Translations under genes and position numbers: made by a program
Part shown: in pieces, positions 37,901 to 49,402 of the stretch
Layout: each line of letters begins with the position of its first letter
Numbering within the stretch: the first letter of the stretch is position 1
Notes under the pieces: generated by a model
What the model was told of the DNA's origin: nothing
Databases searched by the model: none
Seen by the model: only the letters and a program-made list of their open reading frames with translations
Source of the DNA: Vibrio metschnikovii CIP 69.14
GTDB taxonomy: Bacteria; Pseudomonadota; Gammaproteobacteria; Enterobacterales; Vibrionaceae
Direction: 5' to 3'
DNA: 64,000 bases
Assembly: GCF_000176155.1 (NCBI RefSeq)
Contig: NZ_ACZO01000004.1
Span: forward strand, 124,001 to 188,000

Positions 37901-39589
37901 ATGCTCACCAATCTCATCGCGATTTTGCGTCAGGCGCAACTACTTAGCCTGACCCAAGAAAAAGCGCTGGTCGAACATATCCAAGCTTCTGGCGCTAGCG
38001 CGCCGGAAGCTTTGTTGGATTTAGCGATCTTCGATAGCCAAGAGCTGAGCGAACACATCAGTCAGCTGTTCGCACTGCCGATCCAAAACCTCAGCGATTA
38101 TGCCTACCCAGAGCTGTGCCAACAGCTCGGATTACGTGAGTTAATCATGCGCTACCAAGCGCTACCGATTGAGAATAATGGCTTGGTACTCACCTTAGCC
38201 ATGGCCGATCCGACTCATCTGCAAGCAGAAGAAGAATTTCGCTTTGCCACCGGACTCGCGATTGAAGTGGTGTTGGCAGACTATAAAGTACTACAAGGGG
38301 CTATTCGCCGCTTATACGGACGCTCATTAGCTGGACATTCTGCGCAAGGCAAAGAGATCAGCCAAGACGAGCTAGCCAGCTTAGTCGATATTTCTGATGA
38401 TGAGCAGCAACAAGTCGAGGATCTTAGCCAAGATGACTCTCCAGTGAGCCGATTTATTAACCAAATCTTGCTTGATGCGGTGCGTAAAGGCGCGTCCGAT
38501 ATTCACTTTGAACCTTACGAGTCCCTTTATCGAGTTCGTTTACGCTGCGATGGTATTTTGGTGCAAACCCAACAACCCGCCAGCCATTTAGGCCGCCGGC
38601 TAGCGGCGCGAATTAAAATTTTAGCGAAACTGGATATCGCCGAGCGGCGCTTGCCACAAGACGGGCGAATTAAACTGCGCCTCAATGCCACCACCGCGAT
38701 TGATATGCGCGTTTCCACCTTACCCACCTTATGGGGAGAAAAAATTGTCCTACGTTTACTCGATAGCAGCGCCACCAGTTTAGATATTGACAAATTAGGC
38801 TACAACGAGATGCAAAAGCAGCTCTATCTCAATGCTCTCAAACAGCCACAAGGGATGATTTTGATGACTGGCCCGACCGGCAGCGGCAAAACCGTTTCCC
38901 TTTATACTGGGCTAAGTTTATTAAATCGTGAGCAGGTGAATATTTCTACAGCCGAAGATCCGGTCGAAATCAATCTCCCCGGCATCAATCAGGTACAAGT
39001 GCAACCGAAAATCGGTTTTGGCTTTGCTAAGGCGCTGCGTTCTTTTTTACGCCAAGATCCGGACATTGTCATGGTCGGTGAAATCCGTGATGTCGAGACC
39101 GCTGAAATTGCCGTTAAAGCTGCTCAAACCGGGCATTTAGTGCTCTCCACGTTACACACTAACTCAGCAGCAGAGACCGTGATTCGCCTGGCTAATATGG
39201 GCATTGAACCTTTTAATCTCGCTTCTTCATTAAGCTTAATCATCGCTCAGCGCTTAGCACGCCGTTTATGTCCGAACTGTAAAGTCGCCAAACAACCAAA
39301 CGTAACGGAACAACAGCAGTTTGACTTATCAGCCGATGACATTCTCTACGCAGCGGATCCGAACGGTTGCAGTGAATGCACCAAAGGCTACAGTGGCCGA
39401 GTCGGCATTTATGAAGTGATGGCGTTTAATAGCCAATTAGCTGAAGCGATCATGCAGCGCGCTTCCATTACTCATATCGAAGCCATTGCTAAAGCTAATG
39501 GTATGCAAACTTTACAAGAATCTGGAATAGAAAAACTCCAACAGGGGATCACCAGCATTGAAGAGCTGCAGCGTGTTCTTTACTTCTAA
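37901..39589 (+). CDS. pilB: Type IV pilus assembly ATPase PilB
   Basis: Cytoplasmic hexameric ATPase driving pilus extension. The 562-residue protein has an N-terminal MshEN/T2SSE_N domain (about 1-150), Asp box, Walker A GPTGSGKTVSLY (about 325), Walker B DIVMVGEIRD and a tetracysteine zinc site CPNC...CSEC near 460-495. No Shine-Dalgarno sequence is seen in the 14-bp gap behind pilA (TTTATCAATAATTT), so translation may be low or depend on re-initiation. Confidence 0.96.
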   Translation: MLTNLIAILRQAQLLSLTQEKALVEHIQASGASAPEALLDLAIFDSQELSEHISQLFALPIQNLSDYAYPELCQQLGLRELIMRYQALPIENNGLVLTLAMADPTHLQAEEEFRFATGLAIEVVLADYKVLQGAIRRLYGRSLAGHSAQGKEISQDELASLVDISDDEQQQVEDLSQDDSPVSRFINQILLDAVRKGASDIHFEPYESLYRVRLRCDGILVQTQQPASHLGRRLAARIKILAKLDIAERRLPQDGRIKLRLNATTAIDMRVSTLPTLWGEKIVLRLLDSSATSLDIDKLGYNEMQKQLYLNALKQPQGMILMTGPTGSGKTVSLYTGLSLLNREQVNISTAEDPVEINLPGINQVQVQPKIGFGFAKALRSFLRQDPDIVMVGEIRDVETAEIAVKAAQTGHLVLSTLHTNSAAETVIRLANMGIEPFNLASSLSLIIAQRLARRLCPNCKVAKQPNVTEQQQFDLSADDILYAADPNGCSECTKGYSGRVGIYEVMAFNSQLAEAIMQRASITHIEAIAKANGMQTLQESGIEKLQQGITSIEELQRVLYF

Positions 39590-39607
39590 TCGATTGGATT
39601 TCTCGCT

Positions 39608-40834
39608 ATGACGCTATCTAAAGCACAAGAACTGAAAAATTATCGCTGGAAAGGCATCAATAGCTCTGGCAAAAAAGTGTCAGGGCAATTTTTAGCGATC
39701 AGCGAATTGGAAGTGCGCGATAAACTCAAAGATCAACATGTGCAGATTCAAAAGATCAAAAAAAGCAGCCTCTCTTTGATCACTCGTCTCACTCATCGCG
39801 CCACAAACAAAGAGATTACCCTGCTGACTCGCCAACTCTCGACCATGCTCGCGACGGGGGTCCCCATTGTTCAAGCCTTAAAGTTAGTCGCTGATAGTCA
39901 TCAAAAAGCAGAAATGAAATCGATCATCACTCAAATAAGTAAAGGCGTAGCAGCAGGGACGCCGATCTCAAAAGCAATGCGTACCGCCAGTAGCCTGTTT
40001 GACCCTCTTTACGTTGATTTGGTACAAACGGGTGAACAATCGGGTAACTTGGCGGAAGTTTTTGAGCGCCTTGCCACCTATCGAGAGAAAACCGAACAAC
40101 TGCGCGCCAAAGTGATCAAAGCGTTAATCTATCCAGCGATGGTGATGTTGGTTGCGCTTGGCGTCTCTTACTTAATGCTTACCATGATTATTCCTGAATT
40201 TGAGCTTATGTTTCAAGGTTTTGGTGCCGAGTTACCTTGGTTTACTCAACAAGTACTTAAACTGTCGCATCTGGTTCAAGCCTACAGCTTAGTCTTTGTA
40301 CTGCTCTGCATTGCCATCGTATTCGGTTTTAAACTTATCCGTAAAAAATCGTTCCAATTCCGTTTAAAAACCAGCCGCTTAGCACTCACTATACCGATTG
40401 TTGGTTGTATACTCTGCAAAGCGTCGATCGCCAAATTTAGCCGAACCCTCGCCACCAGCTTTGCGGCTGGAATCCCGATTCTTGATAGCCTAAAAACGAC
40501 CGCGAAAACCGCAGGTAATCTTCATTTTGAAACGGCTATTCAACAAGTCTACCGAGATACTGCGGCAGGCATGCCAATGTATATCGCGATGCGCAATACC
40601 GGCGCTTTCCCAGAATTGGTTCTACAAATGGTTATGATTGGCGAGGAGTCTGGTAAGCTCGATGATATGCTGAATAAAGTAGCAACGATTTATGAATTCG
40701 ACGTTGATAACACCGTAGATAATTTAGGTAAAATCCTTGAACCGTTAATTATTGTCTTTCTTGGCACAGTGGTTGGTGGGCTGGTTGTGGCAATGTATTT
40801 ACCTATCTTTAACTTAATGAGTGTATTGGGGTAG
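39608..40834 (+). CDS. pilC: Type IV pilus inner-membrane platform protein PilC
   Basis: A 408-residue polytopic protein with two T2SSF (GspF) domains (about 75-200 and 278-400). Each has the [14 protein letters not shown] / [14 protein letters not shown] pattern, and membrane helices lie near 175-195, 222-245 and 380-402. It anchors PilB and the pilus base. pilB ends 18 bp before it. Confidence 0.96.
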   Translation: MTLSKAQELKNYRWKGINSSGKKVSGQFLAISELEVRDKLKDQHVQIQKIKKSSLSLITRLTHRATNKEITLLTRQLSTMLATGVPIVQALKLVADSHQKAEMKSIITQISKGVAAGTPISKAMRTASSLFDPLYVDLVQTGEQSGNLAEVFERLATYREKTEQLRAKVIKALIYPAMVMLVALGVSYLMLTMIIPEFELMFQGFGAELPWFTQQVLKLSHLVQAYSLVFVLLCIAIVFGFKLIRKKSFQFRLKTSRLALTIPIVGCILCKASIAKFSRTLATSFAAGIPILDSLKTTAKTAGNLHFETAIQQVYRDTAAGMPMYIAMRNTGAFPELVLQMVMIGEESGKLDDMLNKVATIYEFDVDNTVDNLGKILEPLIIVFLGTVVGGLVVAMYLPIFNLMSVLG

Positions 40835-41009
40835 TATACTCACTTTCGATGTTTTATCCCCAAATCACTGAAGAAGCAGATTGGTCATGATGAGTGATAA
40901 GCTCATCGCCTTGCTAAGCGCTCATTAAATATCAATAGGCTTAGCCCACCTCACGCCTACTCTAAGTTGAAAGGGAATAACATTCCTGCTGCTAACAAGA
41001 GCACCCTAA
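40835..41009. other. pilC-pilD gap
   Basis: The 175-bp gap is longer than the others in this operon. It contains two short inverted repeats (GATGAG/CTCATC near 40892-40910, GCTAAGC/GCTTAGC near 40914-40946) but no T run, and no gene. A separate pilD promoter is possible. Confidence 0.4.
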
Positions 41010-41876
41010 ATGGACATTTTTTACTATATACCTTGGCTATTTCCCGCCTTAGCAACGCTATTGGGGTTAATCATTGGTAGTTTTTTGAATGTGGTGATTT
41101 ACCGCTTACCAACGATGATGCAACGAGAATGGCGTCAAGAATGTGCCGATGCTTTTCCTGACTATGGCATCACACCCCCTGATGGCAAGCTCACGCTCAG
41201 TACACCTCGTTCAACTTGCCCTAAATGCCATACGCCTTTGCGCATAAGAGATAATATTCCACTTATCAGTTGGCTCTGCTTGCGAGGCAAATGCGCGCAC
41301 TGTTCAGCACCGATCAGCGCTCGCTATCCGGCGATTGAGCTATTAACTGCCGTGAGCAGTTTGATCATTGCTCTGCACTTTGGCTTTAGCCCTTATAGTG
41401 TGGCACTGCTGCTATTTACTTATGTGTTAATTGCCGCCACCTTCATTGATTTGGATAGTATGTTGCTGCCAGACCAATTGACTCTGCCTTTACTGTGGGC
41501 AGGGATCAGCCTAGCACTGTTGAATATTAGCCCACTCTCACTCAATGACGCCGTGATTGGAGCGATAGCAGGCTATCTTTGCTTATGGTCGATTTATTGG
41601 CTATTTAAGCTACTGACCGGTAAAGAAGGTATGGGCTATGGTGACTTTAAGTTGCTTGCCGCGCTCGGTGCTTGGTTAGGTTGGCAATTATTACCGTTAA
41701 TCGTATTACTCTCTTCACTGGTCGGTTTGGTGTTTGGATTGATTCAATTGCGTTTGCAAAAACAAGGCATTAATAAAGCTTTCCCGTTTGGTCCTTACTT
41801 GGCGATTGCTGGTTGGCTGGCGATGTTGTGGGGCGATAAACTGATCGCTTGGTATCTACATTCATTAGTAGGATAA
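41010..41876 (+). CDS. pilD: Prepilin peptidase / N-methyltransferase PilD
   Basis: Polytopic inner-membrane aspartyl protease that cleaves and methylates type IV pilins and type II secretion pseudopilins. The 288-residue protein has the N-terminal cytosolic domain with CPKC...CAHC zinc cysteines (about 70-98), about seven hydrophobic segments, and active-site aspartates in [11 protein letters not shown] and GMGYGDFK. In vibrios the single PilD/VcpD serves pili and type II secretion alike. Confidence 0.96.
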   Translation: MDIFYYIPWLFPALATLLGLIIGSFLNVVIYRLPTMMQREWRQECADAFPDYGITPPDGKLTLSTPRSTCPKCHTPLRIRDNIPLISWLCLRGKCAHCSAPISARYPAIELLTAVSSLIIALHFGFSPYSVALLLFTYVLIAATFIDLDSMLLPDQLTLPLLWAGISLALLNISPLSLNDAVIGAIAGYLCLWSIYWLFKLLTGKEGMGYGDFKLLAALGAWLGWQLLPLIVLLSSLVGLVFGLIQLRLQKQGINKAFPFGPYLAIAGWLAMLWGDKLIAWYLHSLVG

Positions 41877-41881
41877 CGCTC

Positions 41882-42490
41882 ATGACGCTGATTATTGGCC
41901 TAACTGGAGGCATCGCGAGTGGTAAAACCACTGTCGCCAATCTGTTTCAAGAACATTTCTCGATTGATATCGTTGATGCCGATATCATTGCTCGGCAAGT
42001 GGTTGAAGTCGGTACTCCGGGCCTGAGCGCCATCATCGAGCACTTTGGTGAGGATATTTTACAAGACGATGGCCATTTAAACCGCAGCGCCTTGCGTGAA
42101 CGAATTTTTGCCGACCCTAAAGAAAAACAATGGCTTAACGCAACGTTACACCCACTGATCAACCAACAAATGGCCGAGCAATTAAAGCTCGTTACATCGC
42201 CTTATGGTTTACTCGTTGTACCGTTATTAATTGAAAATCAATTACAATCGATGGTTGATCGCGTGTTAGTGATTGATGTAGATGAACAGACTCAAATTTC
42301 GCGCACTATGGCACGAGACAAGGTGGATGAACAGCAAGCTCGAGCGATCTTAGCCGCTCAAGCAACCCGAGCTGAGCGTTTAGTGATGGCCGATGATGTG
42401 ATTAAAAATGGAGCAAAAAACCGACAACTTTTGCCGCAAATCACAGAATTACATCAAAAGTATCTGGTAATGAGCGGTACAAATCGGTGA
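41882..42490 (+). CDS. coaE: Dephospho-CoA kinase
   Basis: Last step of CoA synthesis. The 202-residue P-loop kinase begins [17 protein letters not shown] (Walker A); [10 protein letters not shown] and the lid [17 protein letters not shown] follow. I start it at the ATG at 41882, six bases after the pilD stop with AGGATAA in front, not at a longer in-frame start inside pilD. Conserved pilD-coaE-zapD-yacG cluster. Confidence 0.96.
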   Translation: MTLIIGLTGGIASGKTTVANLFQEHFSIDIVDADIIARQVVEVGTPGLSAIIEHFGEDILQDDGHLNRSALRERIFADPKEKQWLNATLHPLINQQMAEQLKLVTSPYGLLVVPLLIENQLQSMVDRVLVIDVDEQTQISRTMARDKVDEQQARAILAAQATRAERLVMADDVIKNGAKNRQLLPQITELHQKYLVMSGTNR

Positions 42491-42521
42491 GAATACAGGT
42501 AAATCAATCAAGGCCAGTTTC

Positions 42522-43262
42522 ATGAGCACACATAAGTTTGAACATCCGCTAAATGAAAAAACGCGCATTTATTTACGCGTCGAAGCGCTGCTCAATCAAA
42601 TGGATCGAGCCTGTCAAACGGCTGACGGTATTCAGCATCAGTTGCTGTTTCGTTCTCTCTTTGACCTGCTAGATATTTTTGAGCAGATGCAACTGAAAAG
42701 TGAATTAGCAAAAGATATTGAAAAACAGCGTCAAACCTACCGACAATGGATTGATATTGACGGTGTCGACCAACAGATGCTGACTAGCCTGTTACAAGAG
42801 ATTGACAGTGTTCATCGCTGCCTATTAGCCGGCGAACGCTTCGGCCAATCGTTAAAAGATGATCGATTCTTAAGTACCATTCGTCAACGATTTAACCTCC
42901 CCGGTGGCTCTTGTTGCTTTGATCTTCCCGCTCTGCATTACTGGTTACACTTATCATCAGAACAGAAGCAACTCGACATAAAACAATGGGTTGCAACCTT
43001 GCAACCCCTATCTGATGCGCTTGCATTATGGTTAAAACTCACCCGAGAAACCGGGCATTTCCGAGCACGAATGGCACAAGATGGTTTCTACCAAAGCGAC
43101 GCGGAAGACGCGAATATTCTCCGTTTATCGATTCCTTTAGAGTACGGCGTCTATCCGATGATTTCTGGTCATAAAAATCGCTTTGCCATTAAGTTCATTG
43201 ATTTTTCTTCTGGTAAAGCCAGCAGCCGAAATATTCCTTTTGATCTTGCGGTGTGCTGCTAA
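42522..43262 (+). CDS. zapD: Cell division protein ZapD
   Basis: FtsZ-associated protein that bundles FtsZ filaments at midcell. The 246-residue protein has the family's helical N-terminal domain ([17 protein letters not shown] at the start) and a beta-rich C-terminal domain ([21 protein letters not shown]). It sits between coaE and yacG as in most gammaproteobacteria. Confidence 0.95.
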   Translation: MSTHKFEHPLNEKTRIYLRVEALLNQMDRACQTADGIQHQLLFRSLFDLLDIFEQMQLKSELAKDIEKQRQTYRQWIDIDGVDQQMLTSLLQEIDSVHRCLLAGERFGQSLKDDRFLSTIRQRFNLPGGSCCFDLPALHYWLHLSSEQKQLDIKQWVATLQPLSDALALWLKLTRETGHFRARMAQDGFYQSDAEDANILRLSIPLEYGVYPMISGHKNRFAIKFIDFSSGKASSRNIPFDLAVCC

Positions 43263-43303
43263 ATCCGTATCCTTCTGATTTGGTTTACCTACAGGATAGT
43301 GTC

Positions 43304-43501
43304 ATGTCAAAAAAAATCACCGTGGTAAAGTGCCCCCAATGTGGCGATGATGTGCCGTGGAGCGCGCAAAGTCCTTTCCGGCCCTTTTGTAGTAAACAGT
43401 GTCAGATGATTGATTTTGGTACTTGGGCTGATGAAGAAAATACCATTCCTGGTGCACCCGATATGTCAGATAGTGACGGTTGGTCTGAAGAGCCGCTATA
43501 A
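43304..43501 (+). CDS. yacG: DNA gyrase inhibitor YacG, zinc-binding
   Basis: A 65-residue protein with a four-cysteine zinc site ([11 protein letters not shown] and FCSKQC) followed by an acidic C-terminus; homologues bind GyrB and inhibit gyrase. Start at the ATG at 43304, with ACAGGATAG eight bases upstream; an earlier ATG at 43253 lies inside zapD. It is the last gene of the pil-coaE-zapD unit. Confidence 0.93.
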   Translation: MSKKITVVKCPQCGDDVPWSAQSPFRPFCSKQCQMIDFGTWADEENTIPGAPDMSDSDGWSEEPL

Positions 43502-43551
43502 GTCTCTCAGGGATAGAGGTTTAAAATAACCCACCACCCTGAAGTAAATAT

Positions 43552-43598
43552 GAGCATAAAAAAATCCCCAGCAGATTGGCTGGGGATTTTTTATGCTC
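43552..43598. terminator. Bidirectional terminator between yacG and parC
   Basis: Long inverted repeat: 12 bp of perfect stem (43561-43572 with 43579-43590, core ATCCCCAGC) extended through A/T arms to GAGCAT/ATGCTC, with one bulged base. It ends at the base before the parC stop codon and serves both convergent genes. Confidence 0.92.
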
Positions 43599-45872
43599 TT
43601 ATTCTACAACCAAAGGTTCGGTAGGTTCTGCATCAATCTCTATTTGCGTCACCCGCTGTAATCCTCTCGGTAGCAGTGCCCCTCGGCGGCCTCGCTCACC
43701 TCGGAAATTATCTAAATCCGTAGGCTTTAAGCCTAACTTTCGCTTTCCAGCGTAAAGCGTAATCGATGATCCAGACGGAATAGCCAGCAAATGAGAAACC
43801 ACTTCTTCTCGCGCTTTCGCTTTCGCACTAGGAATATTAATGATCTTATTACCTTTACCTTTGCTTAATTGCGGCAGATCTTTGATTGGAAATAGCAGCA
43901 TTCGTCCCTGATTGGTCACCGCTAAAATCTCATCATGTTGCAGATCATTGACGGCTTGTGGTGCCAGTAACTCAGAGTTATTCGGCAAATTCACTAAAGC
44001 TTTACCACTGCGATTTTTCGATAACAGATCCGAACCTTTACACACAAAACCATAACCGGCATCAGAACCGACCAACCATAGCTGATCGTCTTCACCCATA
44101 ATTACTTGGCGAATCGAACTGCCTTCAGTAATGTTCAACCGTCCGGTAATCGGCTCTCCCTGACCACGAGCAGAAGGCAGAGTATGTGCTTCTAATGAAT
44201 AACTACGCCCATCACTGCCTAAAAAAGCCACCTGTTGATTACTCTTCCCGCAAGCATGCGCGAGGTAGTTATCACCGGATTTATAGTTCAAGCTATGACA
44301 ATCAACCTCATGCCCTTTGGCATGACGTACCCAACCTTTCTCTGAGATCACCACAGTGATCATTTCGTTAGGCATCAGGTCACGTTCGGTTAAGGCTTTG
44401 GCCTCCGCACGCTCAACAATCGGTGAGCGACGATCGTCACCGTATTTTTCCGCATCCGCTTTTAATTCTTTCTTGAGTAGCGTGTTCAAGCGTCGCTCAG
44501 AACCAAGTAACTCTTCTAATTTAGCGCGCTCTTTATCCAAAGCATCTTGTTCGCCACGAATTTTGACTTCTTCAAGTTTTGCCAAATGGCGCAGTTTGGT
44601 GTCTAAAATCGCATCGGCTTGAATGTCGCTAATCCCGAAGCGCTCCATCAAGATGCCTTTGGGTTCATCTTCTTGACGAATGATCTCTATCACTTCGTCA
44701 ATATTGAGATAAGCAATCAACAAACCCTGTAGGATATGTAAGCGAGCCAAAACCTTATCAAGACGATATTGCAAACGAGCGCGCACCGTTTCACGGCGAA
44801 ATTCAATCCATTCACTCAGAATCTGCGTTAAGCCTTTAACTTCAGGGCGATTGTTCAGGCCAATCATATTGAGGTTAACCCGAAAACTCTTTTCTAAATC
44901 AGTTGAAGCGAATAAATGATTCATCAAAGTATCGCAATCAACTCGACTTGAGCGCGGTACAATCACTATCCGTGTTGGGTTTTCGTGATCCGATTCATCG
45001 CGTAAATCTTCCACCATCGGCAGCTTTTTAGCGCGCATTTGCCCAGCGATTTGCTCCAACAGTTTCGCACCAGAGACTTGGTGCGGCAGCGCTGAAATAA
45101 CGATATCCGAGCCTTCTTTGTGCCATACCGCACGCATTTTGATGCTACCACGCCCGGTTTGATAGATTTTTTCTAAATCAGACGGTGGTGAAATTATTTC
45201 CGCTTCGGTTGGAAAATCAGGACCTTTGACATACTGCATCAAGTCAATAAGACTGGCAGAAGGATGCTCGATGAGGTGAATCGTCGCCTCAACGACTTCA
45301 CGGACATTATGGGGCGGAATATCGGTTGCCATACCAACAGCAATGCCGGTAACCCCATTAAGCAAAATATGTGGTAAGCGAGCCGGTAACATTTTCGGCT
45401 CTTGCATGGTGCCATCAAAGTTAGGCTGCCATTCGACAGTGCCTTGGCCTAATTCACCCAATAGCACTTCGGCAAATTTAGACAACTTAGCTTCGGTATA
45501 ACGCATCGCGGCGAACGATTTAGGATCATCCGGAGCCCCCCAGTTGCCTTGACCATCAACCAGTGGGTAACGATAAGAAAACGGCTGTGCCATCAATACC
45601 ATGGCTTCATAACAGGCCGAATCGCCATGAGGATGATACTTACCCAGTACATCACCGACGGTTCGTGCCGATTTTTTGTATTTCGCTGATGCCGACAACC
45701 CCAGCTCAGACATGGCGTAAATGATCCGCCGCTGAACCGGCTTTAAACCATCGCCGATATAAGGTAAGGCGCGGTCCATAATCACATACATAGAGTAATT
45801 GAGATAGGCGTCCTCGGTAAACTTGCGCAGTGGTAACTGTTCTACGCCCTCAAAACTGATTTCACTCGACAT
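43599..45872 (-). CDS. parC: DNA topoisomerase IV subunit A
   Basis: Decatenates daughter chromosomes. The 757-residue protein has the winged-helix/tower region with the active-site Tyr125 in [10 protein letters not shown] and a C-terminal beta-pinwheel. The quinolone-determining region reads [12 protein letters not shown], with Ser85 and Glu89 both in the usual susceptible form. Start at the ATG at 45872 ([12 protein letters not shown]), one base after the parE stop; a longer frame to 45926 would lie inside parE. Confidence 0.96.
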   Translation of the reverse strand: MSSEISFEGVEQLPLRKFTEDAYLNYSMYVIMDRALPYIGDGLKPVQRRIIYAMSELGLSASAKYKKSARTVGDVLGKYHPHGDSACYEAMVLMAQPFSYRYPLVDGQGNWGAPDDPKSFAAMRYTEAKLSKFAEVLLGELGQGTVEWQPNFDGTMQEPKMLPARLPHILLNGVTGIAVGMATDIPPHNVREVVEATIHLIEHPSASLIDLMQYVKGPDFPTEAEIISPPSDLEKIYQTGRGSIKMRAVWHKEGSDIVISALPHQVSGAKLLEQIAGQMRAKKLPMVEDLRDESDHENPTRIVIVPRSSRVDCDTLMNHLFASTDLEKSFRVNLNMIGLNNRPEVKGLTQILSEWIEFRRETVRARLQYRLDKVLARLHILQGLLIAYLNIDEVIEIIRQEDEPKGILMERFGISDIQADAILDTKLRHLAKLEEVKIRGEQDALDKERAKLEELLGSERRLNTLLKKELKADAEKYGDDRRSPIVERAEAKALTERDLMPNEMITVVISEKGWVRHAKGHEVDCHSLNYKSGDNYLAHACGKSNQQVAFLGSDGRSYSLEAHTLPSARGQGEPITGRLNITEGSSIRQVIMGEDDQLWLVGSDAGYGFVCKGSDLLSKNRSGKALVNLPNNSELLAPQAVNDLQHDEILAVTNQGRMLLFPIKDLPQLSKGKGNKIINIPSAKAKAREEVVSHLLAIPSGSSITLYAGKRKLGLKPTDLDNFRGERGRRGALLPRGLQRVTQIEIDAEPTEPLVVE

Positions 45873-45873
45873 T

Positions 45874-47757
45874 CTATTGTACCTCGGCCATATCACCATT
45901 GCGTTGTAGCCAACTGCGCCGATCATCCGCGCGTTTTTTACCCAGCAACATATCCATCATTTCATCGGTCTCTTTATCGTCATCAATGGTTAATTGCACT
46001 AAACGGCGGGTGTTCGGATCCATGGTGGTCTCACGTAATTGCAGAGGATTCATCTCCCCCAAGCCTTTAAAACGTTGGACGTTGATTTTGGCTTTTTTAC
46101 TACTGAGACGTTCGATGATTGCCTTTTTTTCATTGTCATCAAGTGCATAATGCACTTCTTTACCGCAATCAATCCGATACAGTGGCGGCATCGCCACATA
46201 GACGTGACCAGCACGAACCAAGGCACGAAAATGACGAGTGAATAAGGCGCACAGCAATGTCGCAATGTGTAACCCATCGGAGTCCGCATCGGCTAAAATA
46301 CAGACTTTACCGTAACGTAGCGCCTCTAAATCATCATTATCAGGGTCAATCCCCAAGGCGACAGAAATATCATGTACCTCTTGTGAAGCCAGCACTTGAT
46401 CGGCCGAGACTTCCCAAGTATTAAGGATTTTACCGCGCAGTGGCATGATGGCTTGAAACTCACGGTTTCGCGCCTGTTTGGCACTGCCACCCGCCGAATC
46501 CCCTTCGACCAGAAACAGTTCTGTGCGGCTGAGATCTTGCTGAGAACAATCGGTTAACTTACCAGGCAGCGCAGGACCAGAAGCGATTTTCTTACGCACC
46601 ACTTTTTTACTCGCGCGCATCCGGCGATGAGCATTGCTGATACACACTTCAGCCAATAACTCAGCCAATTGTGGCTTTTCATTCAACCATAAGCTAAATG
46701 AATCTTTAACAACACTGGCAACAAACGAGGCGGTTTGGCGAGAAGAGAGCCGCTCTTTGGTTTGCCCTGCAAATTGTGGATCTTGCATTTTTATCGATAA
46801 GACATACGCGCAGCGATCGAATACGTCCTCACCGGTAAGTTTGACTCCACGCGGCAACAAATTACGAAATTCACAAAATTCACGCATCGCATCAAGCAGC
46901 CCTTGGCGTAAACCATTAACGTGCGTACCACCTTGTGGGGTGGGAATTAAGTTCACGTAGCTTTCGGTAATTAAATCGCCACCTTCCGGTAACCAAATGA
47001 CCGCCCAGTTTGCGGCTTCTGTCTCGGTTTTAAACTCGCCCGTAAACGGCTCTTCAGGCAATAAGGTATAACCTTTTACCCCTTCGGCAAGATAGTCTTT
47101 CAAACCGTCTTCATACAGCCAACGATACTCGTTATTGTTCACTTTATCGGTGAAAGTAATTTCTAGACCGGGGCAAAGTACGGCTTTGGCGCGTAAATTA
47201 TTGACCAAACGCGAGACGGAAAAATTGGCAGAATCAAAATAACGCGCTTCTGGCCAAAAATGCACCGAAGTACCACGATTACGACGTCCACAAGTCCCAG
47301 TGACCGTTAAATCAGAGACTTTTTCACCATGTTCAAAGGCAATGTCATACACCTGACCGTCACGGCGAACCGTCACTTCAACCCGTTTAGAAAGGGCGTT
47401 AACCACCGAAATCCCCACCCCGTGTAAACCACCAGAAAATTGGTAGCTTTTATTGGAGAATTTACCGCCAGCGTGAAGCTTACATAAAATAAGTTCAACC
47501 CCAGAAACGTTCTCTTCAGGATGAATGTCTACGGGCATACCACGCCCATCATCAATCACCTCTAGTGATTGATCAGCGTGAAGTATCACCTGAACCTTGG
47601 TGGCGTATCCGGCCAACGCTTCATCGACACTGTTGTCGATGACTTCTTGCCCAAGATGATTGGGACGCGTGGTATCCGTATACATCCCGGGACGGCGACG
47701 TACTGGTTCTAAGCCATTGAGAACTTCGATGGCTCCAGCATTATATTGTTCAGTCAT
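45874..47757 (-). CDS. parE: DNA topoisomerase IV subunit B
   Basis: ATPase subunit of topoisomerase IV. The 627-residue protein has a GHKL ATP site ([34 protein letters not shown]), a transducer domain, and a TOPRIM domain with [11 protein letters not shown] and [10 protein letters not shown]. Start at the ATG at 47757 ([13 protein letters not shown]), the conserved N-terminus, though its ribosome site is weak. Last but one of nudF-yqiB-cpdA-yqiA-parE-parC. Confidence 0.96.
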   Translation of the reverse strand: MTEQYNAGAIEVLNGLEPVRRRPGMYTDTTRPNHLGQEVIDNSVDEALAGYATKVQVILHADQSLEVIDDGRGMPVDIHPEENVSGVELILCKLHAGGKFSNKSYQFSGGLHGVGISVVNALSKRVEVTVRRDGQVYDIAFEHGEKVSDLTVTGTCGRRNRGTSVHFWPEARYFDSANFSVSRLVNNLRAKAVLCPGLEITFTDKVNNNEYRWLYEDGLKDYLAEGVKGYTLLPEEPFTGEFKTETEAANWAVIWLPEGGDLITESYVNLIPTPQGGTHVNGLRQGLLDAMREFCEFRNLLPRGVKLTGEDVFDRCAYVLSIKMQDPQFAGQTKERLSSRQTASFVASVVKDSFSLWLNEKPQLAELLAEVCISNAHRRMRASKKVVRKKIASGPALPGKLTDCSQQDLSRTELFLVEGDSAGGSAKQARNREFQAIMPLRGKILNTWEVSADQVLASQEVHDISVALGIDPDNDDLEALRYGKVCILADADSDGLHIATLLCALFTRHFRALVRAGHVYVAMPPLYRIDCGKEVHYALDDNEKKAIIERLSSKKAKINVQRFKGLGEMNPLQLRETTMDPNTRRLVQLTIDDDKETDEMMDMLLGKKRADDRRSWLQRNGDMAEVQ

Positions 47758-47823
47758 AATACGGAATGCTTTTATCGATAAATGATTGGTAACTTTACTA
47801 CCCATTAAGGATTTACGCTTGAA

Positions 47824-47853
47824 TTATCCACCAAAAAGCAGATTTGGTGATAA
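47824..47853 (-). other. Inverted repeat upstream of parE
   Basis: TTATCCACCAAA (47824-47835) pairs with TTTGGTGATAA (47843-47853) with one bulge, in the 205-bp yqiA-parE gap, 66 bp upstream of the parE start. On the minus strand the loop and arm carry a short T run but no run follows the stem. It may be a regulatory hairpin or operator; function unknown. Confidence 0.35.
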
Positions 47854-47975
47854 AACACAGCAGCTCAATGGAGCAAGAACAAGACAGACATAGTCTGGAA
47901 GAGCCCCTTCGATGTCAAGTGACATCCGTAAGCCTAAGGTAAAATTATGACTTTTCGCGCAGGATGACAGCGAAT

Positions 47976-48563
47976 TTATAAGTGCAGAAAATCGATGATT
48001 GCCGACGGATAGCGCTCAAAACCAACAAAACTATGATCACCACCGTCTTCAACCGTCTGGCGAGCATGACGATATTTCTCTACCGCTTGTCGATAATCGA
48101 GCACTTCATCACCCGTTTGCTGTAATAGCCAAAAATGCTCAGGATGATCAATCGAGTCAATCTCTAGCGCTTTTAATTCATCAATATGATCAACCGTCAG
48201 CAGGTAACGTTGTTGAGTATACGGATTCTGCTGCTCACCAAGAAAATCACGCAGCAATTCATACGGTTTCACCGCTGGATTCACCAATACCGCAGGAACC
48301 GTATAGTGCGCATTAAGCCAAGTGGCTAAATAGCCACCTAATGAACTTCCCACCAGACCAATCTGATAATCGGCTTGATAAGACTCCATTAAATTACGTA
48401 ACTGTTCAGCAGCTTGCTGTGGAAAAGGCGCTAATTTAGGGATAACGACCTTGATATCCGGCCGTTGCTGAGCACAATACTGCTGGATCACCTGAGCTTT
48501 GTGTGAAAGCGGTGAGCTGTTAAAACCATGTATATACAGCAGTAGCGAAGAGCGCACACCCAT
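47976..48563 (-). CDS. yqiA: YqiA-type alpha/beta-hydrolase (esterase)
   Basis: A 195-residue UPF0227 hydrolase with LLLYIHGFNSSP (oxyanion region), nucleophile elbow VGSSLGGYLATWL, QTGDEVLDYRQA (Asp) and GGDHSFVGF (His). E. coli YqiA has esterase activity on short acyl substrates; the natural substrate is unknown. I use the ATG at 48563, one base after the cpdA stop; the ATG at 48575 is also possible. Confidence 0.92.
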   Translation of the reverse strand: MGVRSSLLLYIHGFNSSPLSHKAQVIQQYCAQQRPDIKVVIPKLAPFPQQAAEQLRNLMESYQADYQIGLVGSSLGGYLATWLNAHYTVPAVLVNPAVKPYELLRDFLGEQQNPYTQQRYLLTVDHIDELKALEIDSIDHPEHFWLLQQTGDEVLDYRQAVEKYRHARQTVEDGGDHSFVGFERYPSAIIDFLHL

Positions 48564-48564
48564 A

Positions 48565-49386
48565 TTAATACCCATTTGAAGTAAAGTCCGGCACAAAGGC
48601 TCCGCGTGCTAATCGTTTGACCTGCGTTGTCACTTGACCATCAGCGTGCAATTCAAGCTCACGCCAACCAGGAGAGCATTGATCTAACGCGAAATCATCG
48701 GAATTCGGTTTAAACTGTACACACGTTGACGGACTTGCCATTACTTTTACCCCGGCGAAAGTGCGGTCCATATCTTGATGAACGTGACCACACAAAACGG
48801 CTCGTGCGTTTTGATGTCGCTGAATGACGCTCCAAAATGCATCACTGTCTTTTAAGGTATGTTGATCAAGCCAAGCACTGCCCACTAACAGAGGATGATG
48901 ATGCAATAAAATCAACGCATAGCGATCTGGATGTTGAGCGAGTTTTTCATCTAATAGATTCAGTTGGTAATCACTGAGACGGCCATGCGGCACGCCAACG
49001 ACTTGAGAGTCGAGTAAAATCATTTGCCAGTGCTTCCCAAGCAAGACATGCTCGGGGGCATGCAGTTGTGAAGACGGCATAACACTACCCATGTTGGGTT
49101 TATAATCATGATTACCCGGTAACCAAAAGCACGCTTTTTGCAAGGCGCTGATCTCAGAAGCAAAACGCTGATAAGACTCCGCGCTATGATCTTGTGAAAT
49201 ATCGCCAGTAGCAAGCAGAGCATCAAAAGCAACCTTTTGCTCAATAATCGCTTGCACAATGGCATGAAAACTGTCTGCTGTATTCACACTAAGTAAACAA
49301 CCGTCATCAGCCGCAAACAGGTGCGTGTCCGTGATCTGAACAAGCTTAATATTGTCTGATGGGTCTAAACTGGGCGACACGTTCAA
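48565..49386 (-). CDS. cpdA: 3',5'-cyclic-AMP phosphodiesterase CpdA
   Basis: Class III phosphodiesterase that lowers cAMP and so tunes CRP activity. The 273-residue metallophosphoesterase has the full metal-ligand set: QITDTHLFA, ATGDISQDHS, LPGNHDYK, LLHHHPLL and CGHVHQDMD. It follows yqiB by 16 bp and precedes yqiA in the conserved cluster. Confidence 0.95.
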   Translation of the reverse strand: MNVSPSLDPSDNIKLVQITDTHLFAADDGCLLSVNTADSFHAIVQAIIEQKVAFDALLATGDISQDHSAESYQRFASEISALQKACFWLPGNHDYKPNMGSVMPSSQLHAPEHVLLGKHWQMILLDSQVVGVPHGRLSDYQLNLLDEKLAQHPDRYALILLHHHPLLVGSAWLDQHTLKDSDAFWSVIQRHQNARAVLCGHVHQDMDRTFAGVKVMASPSTCVQFKPNSDDFALDQCSPGWRELELHADGQVTTQVKRLARGAFVPDFTSNGY

Positions 49387-49402
49387 ATTGATAAACCTAA
49401 TG

